Below are positions 31,661 to 41,616 of a stretch of 64,000 nucleotides of DNA, in pieces. The stretch's first letter is position 1. Each line of letters opens with the position of its first letter. Both the position numbers and the translations under genes were made by a program. This stretch comes from Apostichopus japonicus (taxonomy: Eukaryota > Echinodermata > Holothuroidea > Aspidochirotida > Stichopodidae), in NCBI RefSeq assembly GCF_037975245.1, contig NC_092567.1, forward strand, positions 601,501 to 665,500. Direction: 5' to 3'. The notes under the pieces are model-generated. The model worked only from the letters and a program-made list of their open reading frames with translations, had not been told where the DNA came from and made no database searches.

Positions 31661-34600
31661 TTATTCTGCGTTGGCAGAGGTGACTTGCGGCTCTTCTCTC
31701 CTCTCCACGATCTTCTTACGGTGTTCTGCTGAAAGACACGGACCAATCACACGGTCCAGGTGCTGTATACGATGCTGGAAACGGCATCGGTCCCGGGCAA
31801 AGTCAAGCCACGGCCCTCTCCTGGTGTTCTTGATTTCATCGATCAGATGACTAGGTTCGGGACAAACTATCAGTGTTGCTTTATTGTTGAAATGTACCTG
31901 AAAGAGACAAATATAGAAAAAAATGGAACTTGTGTTAGATGCATTGATACAGTACTGTACCTGTAGTGAATGTTAAATAATATTTCCTTTTCTACACTAT
32001 CGATGCATTCGATACAGGCCATGGAAATATAACTTACTGCAGATTTGATGTTCACAGATTAAATATGAGGTACAGTAAGTGTAAAATAATTGTGTGCATA
32101 AAACATGTTGCATGTTTATAAATTTGTCAGCAATTTTAGCATGACAACAGTATATTCTTTTTAGCAATACTTCACTACTGGACCAGTATTTCAAGTACAG
32201 TATTACTGTACCACCCTCTAAATTCATCTTATCATTGTCTTGACTTGGGCCAACAGTGTATTACTGCACATGTTCAACTTCAAGAATCTCTCATGGAAAC
32301 TTCATTTGCATAATTTCCTACGTACAATAGAATACACCTGTTATACTGTAGGGTTCAATACAGCAATGAACATATAATAAGTGGGTGTGTGTTGTACAAA
32401 CTAGATATGGTTGACTTAACTCAAGCGGTAGGTTGGTAACAATTTTGTTATCAAACAACCTTTGAACAGGTGATGAAATAACTAATGATAATGCATGCTT
32501 TATTGTGTCATTAGCGCCATGTCACTCCTTGCTACTGTAGGAGAACTATAGAAGGTCGACCTAGTTAATTGCACTCAGCATACAGTAGTACTGTACAATA
32601 CAGTACTGTAGGTATAACACAGACATGACTAAAGCGACTTGTATTAACTGCTTGGAGGAAGTACAGACTTAGTAACATCATACATGCAATGAAGGCTCAA
32701 TGTACAGTGATAAGGTGAATACAGTAGAATGCACCAGAGCATGTTCTATGCATGCACTAATGTATTCATGCAATTCTGAATGGATATTTCAGCAATATTT
32801 CTATTTTTTTAATAATATTTTTAACCCTTCAGCACATTTGTGATCTAGCTGTCACGGCAACGTTGGCAAGTGTGCAAGCTCACTTCCTCACGACCACACG
32901 TTCCCATTCCTAACTTCCTTTAAAAGTTCATCCTATGGGTGACTTTTCTTCCCCATTTAGCCATGTAGGTATTACTCACACATTACACATGTACAGTACA
33001 GTAGTTACACCATGTACAGTTTAGCAACCCTCAAACAATTTACAGCATTTGTGATACTATTGACTGTTGCAAAACCACAAGAATGTCAAAGGTATTTTTT
33101 TTTGAAGTGAAAGAGGAAATATAGTACTGCAGGGTTGTGTGCTGTGTCAAATTGCAGAAAGCAGAAAAAAGAACTGATTTTCTCACTTTATGGAACTTTA
33201 TCGCCTGTCTTTGCCAGATATTATCGGCAACCAAGGTCAAAGACAAAGAATGCTGGTACTCTGTCATGCAATGAAGAGTACATATGTAGGCACTACAGCA
33301 CTGTACTCACAAAATTATACTGGCATGCTACAGTGTACTGCAGTGAAGCTGGTAGCTTAATTAGAACTTAACCTGACATGTATACTGTACTGCAATGCAA
33401 TGCAGCTGGTTGCTTAACAGCCTTAACTATACAGTACTTCTGTAGAACTACAAAACCATAACCATATCCCAACCAACCAGAACTTGTTGAAATGTAGTTA
33501 TGTACAATGACACACACGCTATGAAGTACTTTAATAACCAAGTCATTAGGGCTGATACATGACCGTACTGTACAAGTAATGACGATCTACAGTAGTGAAT
33601 TTCCAACAACTTCTACTGTACACTGTTTGAAATTTATCAAAAGTACTGTGACTAAATTGTAGAATAGCAGTGTTTACCAATAGGCATATATGAGAAAGTG
33701 ACAGTATTGTAGTCTGTACAGCACTGAAGGTCATCTACAGTACTGTACCATCTTGATATTAGCTTTTCAGATTACCAACACAGTTCAAATGGTCTTTTTT
33801 TGAAACTTTCAAAAGCTTTGTGACACTAAATCTGCAAGTGGCCTAAAAAATATATTTTGTGCTTCTAAGCCTTTCATACAGTACAGTATCTGAATTTGAT
33901 AGCAGTCACATTATTTGTTGTAAACTGCAAAATGTAAAAGATCCAACTGCTGCATTGTACATTATGGAGACATACAGTAGCAACTGACTGTGCAGTGTAC
34001 TGTACCACCATTGTAGTAAGGACCATTAGTAAAATTTTTCACATTTCTTTGTGTAATTAAGGTCCCCCCCCCGGCCCCCTAAAAAAAATTAAACTTGCTG
34101 TTTTACAGAAATTTCACATGTCATTCTTGGATGTATTTCAATGATTCTTGGCATTTTTTTAAATATTCCTTCTGCGAAATTCATGAAATTTATTTGACAT
34201 TTCCTGTGCAGTTAGGCTCTCACAATTTCTATTGTACAATTAAAATATGACATATCTAAAGGTAAGTTCTGCCCAAAGTCATTCTTTAATAATACTACTG
34301 TACCTTTTTGGAGCTTTTTGTTCCTCTGGCACATACAGACTTCAGGCAGCTCGTTGGGAAACGGACTTTTTGAGGAGACTGTCCTGATACTTGGATCGTG
34401 GGCATCGAGTTTTGGCTCATACGGCCGTTCTGTTCCAAAGGCACTATCATCGACACGGGCCGGTCCGAAACTTGGCAGATAATTCTCTGAGAGATGAGTA
34501 CAGTTCTGGCTTTGGGTTTGAAGATGGGACCGCAGGGTACGCTAGGGCTGGTCTTCACTTCCGGCGTGGAATTAGGATCACGTCGGAAATACGAGAGAGG

Positions 34601-36574
34601 AGGGAATCGGTTGTTGGAAAACTGGTAGATATTATTACTCTGGTCTCTCTTGGACGTGTCGCTGCTGACGTGCTCCTCATCCGAGTCATCAAAGCTATCC
34701 CAGTCGTCACTCTCATCATCAGAGTCATCTTCGTCGGAGGCGGCGTTGTATCCTCCTAGAACGTAACTGATGGAAGGATGGAGACACTTTTGTCTTCTGG
34801 CAGTGTCGTCTCCATCTTTCTTTTCAATTTCCTGAACGGTCTGCTCGGCCCTGGTCTTGCAGCTATCGGCTTTATTGCTCACCGCCTTTGTCGAGGGAAC
34901 TGTTTTACTCTGAAGTTGATCAGATGGAGACGTCTGCACATTCTCTCCTTCCTCCTCCCAGTCACCATCACTGTCAGAATTTGTCTCCCCCTCGGAACCG
35001 GACTCTGTTCCAGAATCAAAGTCTTGACTCCTGTGAGACCACTGCGATGACGACGATGAAGTCATGGGTGAGGAAGAGGCAGTAACCTTACCTCCTCCAT
35101 TCTCTGTCTTATTGGGGTCAGGGCATCCTGTCTTACAAAGCCATCCAGTGAGAGGATGGAAAGGGTCGTTGCTCAAGAAGTATTCATCCCAGGTGTGCTC
35201 AACAGAATTATCTAGAGTATCCCAATCGCAGTCCAGAAAGTCACTGTCGCTCAAACGATCGACAGATTTCAGACTGCTTAGCATAAATTCTATGGTCGAA
35301 TGTCGCTGTTTATTCCCATCAGAATTTACCTTTCCAACTTCCTGCTTATTCACAGAGCTATTTGGAAGAACAGTTTCACTAGAATCGCTACATTTACTAA
35401 CAATTTCCACATTGGCAGTTCCATTGAGTGAAGAGCACTTGCTTAATTTGACATTTTTAGAAGTTTTTTCTTTCTTTGCCTTCGCATCTGAAGACTTGAC
35501 CGGAACATCAGAAGATGATTTTCCAGCAACGACCGAGTGATTGCGGCTTTCTATGGGAACACGATCAACGTTGCTTTTCTTTTCGGTTGTTTCCTTCTGT
35601 GGAGGGCGTTGGAGGATTTTGGTAAACATTCTCGGATGGTTCCTTTCTCTGTTTGAAGGTTTCTTCCTATTCGAACCGTTAGGATGCTTCGGTTCATTAA
35701 CATGGACGTGTGGAATTTGTTGAGGGAACCTGAATGGGGTAAATGGGGCTCTCTGGGGTACAAAGTTAAAGTTAGGCGGAGGAACGTTGCCATGTGGCAT
35801 ATTATAAATGGGTGGATTGACGAATCCCATTGGATGTGGTGGTATCACTGGTGGTCGATTCAGGAATGGTCCATGTTGTCGCCACCTTTGGCAGGGTTGG
35901 TGAATGAAATTAGGTGTGAACACTGACATGTTAATGAAGCTAAGGGCTGCCTCATTATGAGCTTGTTGAGTCTCACTCGGTGGACCGTGGGGAGCTGAAT
36001 TTGGAACAGGTCTCACATTCTGTGGTTGGTAGCCCGCACCTCCATGTGGGACATGAGGCCCCAGTGGACCTCTGTCTTGATTGTTGTACATATAGCACTG
36101 CGACATATTAACTTGAGAGTTTGTTTCAACCGGTATGTTGGGATTCTGATTGGTTGAAAAGGAATTAAACTTTGAAGCCAAAAGATCCAGTTCTACTGGA
36201 CCAAGACTATCTTTGGAATGAAACATGTTATTGCCCTGAAAGTGGCACAAGTTTGTAGTCCTTCTGCTTTTAGCAGCTACTTCTCGATTCACGCTGCTAT
36301 TGTTAGCATGAAATCTTTTACCGGTGTCCCAATTTGCCTCTCTCTTTTTCTGACAAACTTGCAAAGATTCTTCCGGCTCTGGAGAACTATCGGCACTTTC
36401 CCCGGTACTATCAAGTCTCAGAAAGTGTGGTCTTTTACTCATCCAATCTGACGTCTTTCCAAAATTTGATTGCACATTAGACCAACCAGATGGCTGAAAA
36501 TGTTCAGGTGGAGGATTTCTGTACCAAGTTGCCCCATTAAAATTGTCCGTACGATGTAGTAGTTCTGAAGCCAT
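31661..36574 (-). CDS. PPP1R15: Protein phosphatase 1 regulatory subunit 15 (GADD34/CReP-type eIF2-alpha phosphatase cofactor), two exons
   Basis: PPP1R15 proteins recruit PP1c and actin to dephosphorylate eIF2-alpha and end the integrated stress response. On the minus strand, exon 1 is 36574-34304 (757 codons) and exon 2 is 31897-31661 (78 residues plus TAA), joined in phase 0 across AAG|GTACAG...CTTTCAG|GTA. The junction creates KKVHF at 757-760, the RVxF PP1-docking site (human R15B has KKVTF). It is followed by RRGPWLDFARDRCRFQHRIQ (about 783-802), the conserved eIF2-alpha/actin-binding core. Exon 1 is Pro/Asn-rich and low complexity, with acidic stretches; HPSISYVLGGYNAASDEDDS and DDWDSFDDSDEEH resemble the acidic region before the PP1 site in vertebrate paralogues. 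An extra KVRF at 736-739 is notable. Vertebrates have two paralogues, 15A and 15B; a single ancestral-type gene is expected here. The start is the first in-frame ATG, context AAGATGG. Confidence 0.93.
31898..34303 (-). other. PPP1R15 intron, enriched in TACTGTA/TACAGTA
   Basis: The single 2.4-kb intron splits the PP1-docking motif. It holds no recognisable gene. TACTGTA, TACAGTA and CAGTACTG words recur more than twenty times between 31940 and 34300, for example at 31949, 32581-32610, 32994 and 33735. The donor itself reads GTACAGTAG. Confidence 0.75.
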
Positions 36575-36638
36575 CTTTCTTGTCTAATTATGACAACAGA
36601 TTAGCAAATATATATCTTTTCCCTGTTCAAGGGATCTC

Positions 36639-36650
36639 TCAAGTTACCAT
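36639..36650 (-). promoter_or_regulatory. Minimal uORF (Met-Val-Thr-stop) upstream of PPP1R15
   Basis: On the minus strand ATG GTA ACT TGA lies 64 bases before the PPP1R15 start codon. Vertebrate PPP1R15A and B are known to use uORFs for translation during eIF2-alpha phosphorylation. This counts only if the segment is in the mature 5' UTR, which is unproven. Confidence 0.3.
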
Positions 36651-36934
36651 GTAATACAATGGTATCGGAAAGCTGTTGAACTACTGTAACGTTATACTAT
36701 TTTCGACAGCAGCAGGCCTACAGTGCTAAACGAAAATGAATCCCCACTGTTCACCATGTTTAAGTATTAATTATTAATATTCCTTATTGATATAACAATA
36801 GTTTGATGACCAGGATAATCTAGACCTACCACTAATATTCCTCAACTAGTACGTCCTACACTCATATAGTGCTATCTGTACTACAGTACCAAGTTACTAC
36901 TATCATTCAACATTACTTTTGTGAATGTGAGTTA

Positions 36935-37342
36935 ATGCAACTGTTATGTTTTACCTTCGCTGAGTTAAATAAGTTTTTTGAATAACTTTTCATTAAAAAG
37001 CAGTGTGCGACGTTTTTATTGCAAATTATGTAAGCACGTTTCAAAACTTCTTTGATATTCACATGCTGTCCAAACTGTTCCAATTTATCAACAAACAGCT
37101 GCTCCAACCGAACGTGTTTCACAGAGTACGATATCATGTGTGAGCCTAGGCTTAGAACAATAATGGCGATAAGGCGGCCAAGGAACAATATGGCAAATAT
37201 CTTGATTATAGTTTCCAATAAATTTTCCGGCAACGATGGACAAAATGTTCAATGTTGGTTGAGAAGAAAATGATTCGTATTCGATAGAAGATTCTGATAG
37301 ACATTCCATATTATATTCACTGAAAGATTGCTCCATTTTCAA
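36935..37342 (-). pseudogene. Unidentified small gene or frameshifted gene fragment (weak F-box-like start)
   Basis: Two overlapping minus-strand frames look more protein-like than average. One starts at ATG 37342 (EQSFSEYNMECLSES, then SSQPTLNILSIVAG); the other covers about 37239-36935 (SLPENLLETIIKIFAILFL, then VRLEQLFVDKLEQFG and VLKRAYIICNK), ending at a possible donor AAG|GTAAAA. The LPENLLETIIKIF segment recalls the start of an F-box. The frames are offset by one base, so this may be a pseudogene, an exon with an unseen splice, or chance. It lies 340-770 bases upstream of PPP1R15 and could also be part of its 5' UTR. I do not recognise a family. Confidence 0.2.
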
Positions 37343-37531
37343 AGAGAAAGTTGTTCACGTTGTTTAGTAGTTATTCATTTCAGTATGTGTGATATTCAAG
37401 TGTGTAGTGAAGTAGGCTAGGCCCGGCTATGTATATATTATACCAGCACATACATAGGTTTGTGTAATCTACCATTCACATAGTACTGCAAACTCACGTA
37501 GTATTTTCCATTGACATATTGCTGTCTCGTG

Positions 37532-37558
37532 TTGCATCATTATTAGAGTATGACGTCA
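37532..37558 (-). promoter_or_regulatory. ATF4/C-EBP (CARE) and CRE motifs upstream of PPP1R15
   Basis: TTGCATCA at 37532-37539 (TGATGCAA on the gene strand) is the C/EBP-ATF4 composite element of integrated-stress-response genes. A perfect CRE TGACGTCA follows at 37551-37558. Both are about 960 bp upstream of the PPP1R15 start codon. ATF4 control of GADD34 is established in vertebrates; here the link is inferred from motif identity and position. Confidence 0.4.
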
Positions 37559-37666
37559 ACATTATTCATATCGAAAGCAAATTCCGAAAAGTGCAGTGTG
37601 CAAACTCAGTCTTCCAGGAAAGTTCTTTGACGCACTCGAAGTTTTCATACTCCTATGGAAAGCCCG

Positions 37667-37890
37667 ATGTGCAATAATTCAAAAGACTCAGTTTCTCGCT
37701 GATAAAACTCAGTTTTTCGTCTAATAAATTGTACTTTCGAGCGAGAAACACACTTTTTCGCCCCTAATGTGCAATAATTCGAAAAACTCATTTATCCCAT
37801 ATAAACTCAGTTTATCGACTGTGTTTTTCTCGGTAATAAGCTCAGTTTTTCGATAAACTGGGTTTGCAGTTTTTTAGAATTATTGTACAT
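37667..37890. mobile_element. Small TIR element of about 224 bp with CAGTTTATCG-type internal repeats
   Basis: The ends are ATGTGCAATAATTC (37667-37680) and its near-perfect inverse GAATTATTGTACAT (37877-37890). A third copy of the terminal motif is internal near 37762. The interior repeats ACTCAGTTTTTCG/ACTCAGTTTATCG. No target duplication is clear. Confidence 0.55.
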
Positions 37891-38453
37891 TAGGCTTGCC
37901 ATATACTCCCGTGCTGTATAGTATGCACTGAAGCAATCTAAATAAGCACTGCTCAAAGACTCAAAGATTAAAAATATAAAAAAATCATAGGAAAATGTAT
38001 CTAAATAAGAGTAAGGCAAGTATACTAAGCATGGACGTATTACCTCCATGGGCTAAGGGTCGACGGTGACTGGGGATCCGGCAAAAAAAGTTAAATAGTT
38101 AAAGCATTCAAACAAAAATGATTCGAAGTCATTTCTTGGATGTTTCCTACTGTGTACCTATACATATGTTTGTCGTAAACTTGTTTAAATCAAAGTATCT
38201 CGAAACCGCTAACGTCACCTACAAGAGCAGGGTACAATTTTGGAGTGTTCGAACAGAGGCTATCTATCCGACCAATATAAGACACAGTAGGCTACAATAA
38301 TTCCTTTATTTAAGGAAAAGTCGCCCAGGAAAGAACCTTGGCACGAAAACAAAACTACCTAACGACTGATCCGCTCTCAACCCCAGTTCCCTTGCATCGG
38401 GACTGTGACTGTGTGATCATCGTCAGGTGTGCATCACCATTCCACTCGAAAGG

Positions 38454-38498
38454 GAACAGATACTACATATGATCTTAGCCAAAAGGCCGAGAAGCGAT
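38454..38498 (-). ncRNA. U2 snRNA 5' domain (45 nt) fused to non-U2 sequence; probable chimeric pseudogene
   Basis: On the minus strand 38498-38454 reads ATCGCTTCTCGGCCTTTTGG, then CTAAGATCATATGTAGTATC and TGTTC. This is almost identical to nucleotides 1-45 of animal U2, including the U6-pairing region and the GUAGUA branch-point recognition element. After TGTTC the sequence departs from U2 (no TTATCAG, no Sm site AUUUUUUGG, no stem-loops III/IV). It therefore should not make a functional U2 snRNP. Confidence 0.75.
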
Positions 38499-38725
38499 AC
38501 AATAAATTCCTTGACTCCTTACAGCATGATGTTTCAGCTAAGAGTGAGGTGTTTGCTCCAATTACTAGCCTACATGAATACTTTTTAAGAAGAAGTCGCC
38601 CATGAAAGAACCTGGGCACGAAAACCAAACTACCGAACGACTGATCCGCTCTCAACCCAGTCCCTTGCATCGGGACTGTGACTGTGTGATCATCGTCGGG
38701 TGTGCATCACCATGCCCTCGAAAAG

Positions 38726-38760
38726 GAACAGATACTACACATGATCTTAGCAAAAAGGCC
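38726..38760 (-). ncRNA. Second U2-like 5' fragment, lacking the first 10 nt
   Basis: On the minus strand GGCCTTTTTGCTAAGATCAT followed by GTGTAGTATCTGTTC matches U2 nucleotides about 11-45, with one substitution in TTTTTGC. The terminal ATCGCTTCTC is replaced by an unrelated GTACT. It is followed by the same non-U2 body as the first unit. Confidence 0.7.
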
Positions 38761-39449
38761 AGTACAAGGAATTCGTTGACTCCTTACAGCATGATGTTTC
38801 AGCTATACTAGTGAGGTGTTTTGCTCCAAAGTGGCCTACATGAATCGGCTAATCCGTTGTGCAGAAACTACTTCGCATCTATTAGCGCAGATTGTAAAGA
38901 AAATATCTCGCATCTCTTAGCGCAGATTGAAAAGAAAATATTTCTCATCTATTAGCGAAGATTGTAGGCCCTCACCTGGACATTGAGCAATTCTATAGAA
39001 TTCTCAATCTACCCATATATACCTGTCTATATCATGCTGGCACATTCCTACTGCATAGACACCTTCACTAAATCTGAATAGTTCCCTGGATTCCGAGTTT
39101 GAGTACAGTTTACTCACATAAAAGATAGCCCAGCTCACTATCCCCATAGTAAGATACCATGGCATATCAACTCTAATGTGACAGCTAAGTAGCGTGGTAT
39201 TGCATGTACCTTATTCTTTTTCTTCTCAGTTGAACATAATGTCCTAGCAGGCTCAATGATAGTTTTGATGTTATTGTAAGTGGGGTTTTTTTTTATTATT
39301 AATTAAATCAAAATCAAATGGAATGAACACAATTGAGATGAGATGCTATATATTGACCGTTTACAGAAACGTTTGCATCACACAAATTATGCTTTTGCAC
39401 TATTTTATCTAACCATTGTTTGCTGGCACTTGATGCGGTTTAGAGTTAA

Positions 39450-39500
39450 TGGTATGTATTTAGATCCTCCTGCAAGCAGGAACTCGCGAAGAAGCCTTAT
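39450..39500. repeat. Short dispersed repeat (second copy near 22842-22887)
   Basis: GTATGTATTTAGATCCTCCT followed by GCAAGCAGGAACTCGCGAAG and AAGCC occurs here and at 22842-22887 in NCAPH2 intron 14 with few changes. It contains the small hairpin CCTGC-AA-GCAGG. This is probably the end of a larger repeat family; nothing more is shared between the two sites. Confidence 0.55.
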
Positions 39501-39643
39501 TGACCGCGCAAGCTGACCGAAGTCAGTCTCTTTCATTCATATTTATCGTCCATGATTATGAAGTGTCAATTGTCAACAACTCTGTAACTGGACGACATAC
39601 ATTAATCTTGGAGTGACTTGAACCGGGGATGTTATGATTGGAA

Positions 39644-39720
39644 GCAGTGGCGTAGCCACGGGGGCGGGAGTGGGGGCGACAGCCCCCCCCCCCCCCATGG
39701 AAGCTTGTCGCCCCCAGTCT
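39644..39720. mobile_element. hAT-like 5' terminal fragment (CAGTGGCGTAGCC...)
   Basis: CAGTGGCGTAGCCACGGGGG followed by GGGCGACAGCCCCCC is a common terminus of non-autonomous hAT-like elements in marine invertebrates. No matching inverse end was found nearby, so I call it a fragment. Confidence 0.4.
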
Positions 39721-40364
39721 CCCCCTTTGGGTGTCGAAAAAAAGAAATTACATGTGCGAAAAATATATCATTGGTCTGAATGGTCTGGAATCTCCATGAT
39801 GACCACTCATGAACGACCCTTCGACCGCGGACCGGCAGTAGGCTATAGTTGCTGAAAAAACCTGACGTGACATAGCGCATAGTCCGAGAAGACATCTTCA
39901 GTAGTCGCACTATACTGAAAAGGCATGTTAAAAGGATTGTCTGGTGGCCCAAAGAAGTTACCTTAAAAAATGATAAATAATTTTCTAAACATGTTGTCAA
40001 AGTATGAGAACGCTAATGTTGCGTTTGACAGAGAAACGATTTTTTAATCGTTAAGGATAGACATTTCAAATATGATTTGAACAGTACAGAACGTGACGTC
40101 AGCTCTGCTAATGCAGATTGCATCATAACCCACGCTCTGAACAGTACCTACAGTAATCACCACAAAACCGCGTTTGTATACAGATTAATTTCTTCCTCAA
40201 TTTTCGGTGAAATTTCTTATAAATTAGATATGTTTTCAAAAACTCCTTAATCCATATGTAGTAGATCGGTGGTTTCGTGGTCTTTTGGTAGAACAAGATA
40301 AGTTTTAACAGCGAACTCTTCGTTGTTCGACCGTCGAATTATATAATTCCTGCTCTAATAAATA

Positions 40365-40674
40365 CAGGCGCGTAGCCAAAGGGGGGAGGGGGCGACCGCC
40401 CTTCCCCCCCCCTTGAGCATATTTTTTGTACGTTTTCATGATATCGCTATATAGTAATTTCAAAATAAAAAATGCTTAGTTGCAACTTGCAAGGCCTGGG
40501 AAGTGCCATTTCCAGCGATCTGGGAGGCATTTCGGCCAACATTTTCTGGTACGCTTCGCGCCAACTTATTGTGGCGCTATACACTTAGATAGTTTCCAAT
40601 GCCGAATCTATACGGCTCTGACAATCTGCCTACAGGTTCGCCCCTCCCTTGGCAAATTCCTCGCTACGCGCCTG
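40365..40674. mobile_element. 310-bp non-autonomous hAT element with perfect 8-bp target duplication
   Basis: The ends CAGGCGCGTAGCCAA and its inverse (GCTACGCGCCTG) are flanked by AATAAATA at 40357-40364 and 40675-40682. An 8-bp duplication and CAG...CTG termini are hallmarks of hAT transposons. No transposase frame is present. The intact duplication suggests a fairly recent insertion. Confidence 0.88.
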
Positions 40675-41169
40675 AATAAATACTAATACAAACAGCTAAT
40701 CAGGATCATGTAACCAGTGCGCATTAACTGATCAAACAAGCTAGTGAGCAATATTATACTTGAAGTTTATACTAAGTTCGTTGCAATTAAACGTGTCAGA
40801 TGCAAACGGTTCATAAAGTTCACTTGCTCGACATGTCATTTTTCGTATACCAACTGTTGGGAGTAGCCCGACTCGACAACTTACAAGTTTGGAATCTTCA
40901 AGTTGCTCTTCACATGTATTGTGTATAGTGAAAATATATGAATATAGAAAACATGTACTATAGGCTAAAGTAGCTAATATAATAGTGACAAACCCAATTG
41001 CAAAATATTATATATGATATAAAAAATATGCCTTCGTGACAGTAACATTTTAGTAACAGTATAGCCTTATGATATAATGGTGATCAAATTACCCGTCCAA
41101 AAACAAATTAAAGTAAAAAAGGCTTCCTTCGTATAAACCAGTGGTTACTAAATGTGACTTAATTAATTT

Positions 41170-41280
41170 AGTAAGTTGGCCTGACGTTTCGATCCTAGCA
41201 GGATCTTCTTCAGAGACTAAAATGATTTTTAGCCTCTGAAGAAGATCCTGCTAGGATCGAAACGTCAGGCCAACTTACTT
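41170..41280. repeat. Long near-perfect palindrome (about 53-bp arms)
   Basis: The left arm starts AGTAAGTTGGCCTGACGTTT and continues through GATCCTAGCAGGATC and CTTCTTCAGAG; the right arm is its inverse. Only one or two mismatches (GACTAAAA against GGCTAAAA) and a tiny centre near 41224 separate them. Each arm holds the hammerhead-like motif. Confidence 0.95.
41232..41270 (+). ncRNA. Hammerhead-ribozyme-like motif (Penelope/retrozyme type)
   Basis: Reading the + strand: stem I 5' strand GCCT (41232-41235), core CTGAAGA (41236-41242), an extra A, stem II GATCCT-GCT-AGGATC (41244-41258), GAAA (41259-41262), a two-pair stem III C/G (41263-41264) with A-U, cleavage triplet GTC (41264-41266), then AGGC (41267-41270) pairing with GCCT. 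All conserved hammerhead positions (CUGANGA, GAAA, NUH) are present in order. The minimal stem III is typical of hammerheads described in Penelope-like elements, which act best as dimers. The mirror copy on the minus strand is nearly as complete. Activity is unproven; the extra A before stem II is a caveat. Confidence 0.5.
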
Positions 41281-41616
41281 TTATACATTCTATTACACAG
41301 GCTCTCTAGTGGATAAGCAGTTTGCTAACAGTTTTATTTTATTTTAATTAATTTAGCACCGTTTTGATGTTCACGGACAGCAGGCTATATGATGAGGTAA
41401 ACAAAAACGAGATTCGTTAAAAACGCGCAGGTTTTTCAAACTTCATTTTGGTGAATAAAATCCACGCGATTTGTAGTAATTGTTGCTGAATGTTGTTATG
41501 AGTATATTACTCGGTAGGTTTGCTAACATTGCAAAGCAACATAACGGAACGTATTCGTATTTCGGCGCTTCAATAAAGAGTCAACATTCTGATGTGTGCA
41601 TGTGCAACATCTAAAT

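Larger units (their letters stand above)
38300..38842 (-). repeat. Two tandem units (about 260-280 bp) carrying a U2 snRNA 5' segment
   Basis: Units 38300-38580 and 38581-38842 share the same order: GTCGCCCA(G/T)GAAAGAACC, CTGATCCGCTCTCAACCC, a GTCCC..GGGAC hairpin, the U2-like segment, then GACTCCTTACAGCATGATGT and GCCTACATGAAT. The identity includes flanks on both sides of the U2 part, so this is a genomic tandem duplication of a pre-existing chimera. Confidence 0.85.

Noticed and set aside
34391-36451. Several + strand open frames of 60-158 codons
   Set aside because: They lie antisense to the long PPP1R15 exon, whose frame has clear family homology and a functional splice to exon 2.
38454-38498. 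Functional U2 snRNA gene
   Set aside because: Identity to U2 stops after about 45 nt; the Sm site and 3' stem-loops are missing, so it is called a chimeric fragment instead.
39632-40000. Minus-strand 122-codon frame
   Set aside because: It covers a hAT-like terminus with poly-G/C tract (GGGGLSPPLPPP), typical of repeat-derived frames.
40094-40101. Third TGACGTCA palindrome
   Set aside because: It has no gene start nearby; an 8-bp match in an intergenic, transposon-rich stretch is not enough to call a regulatory site.
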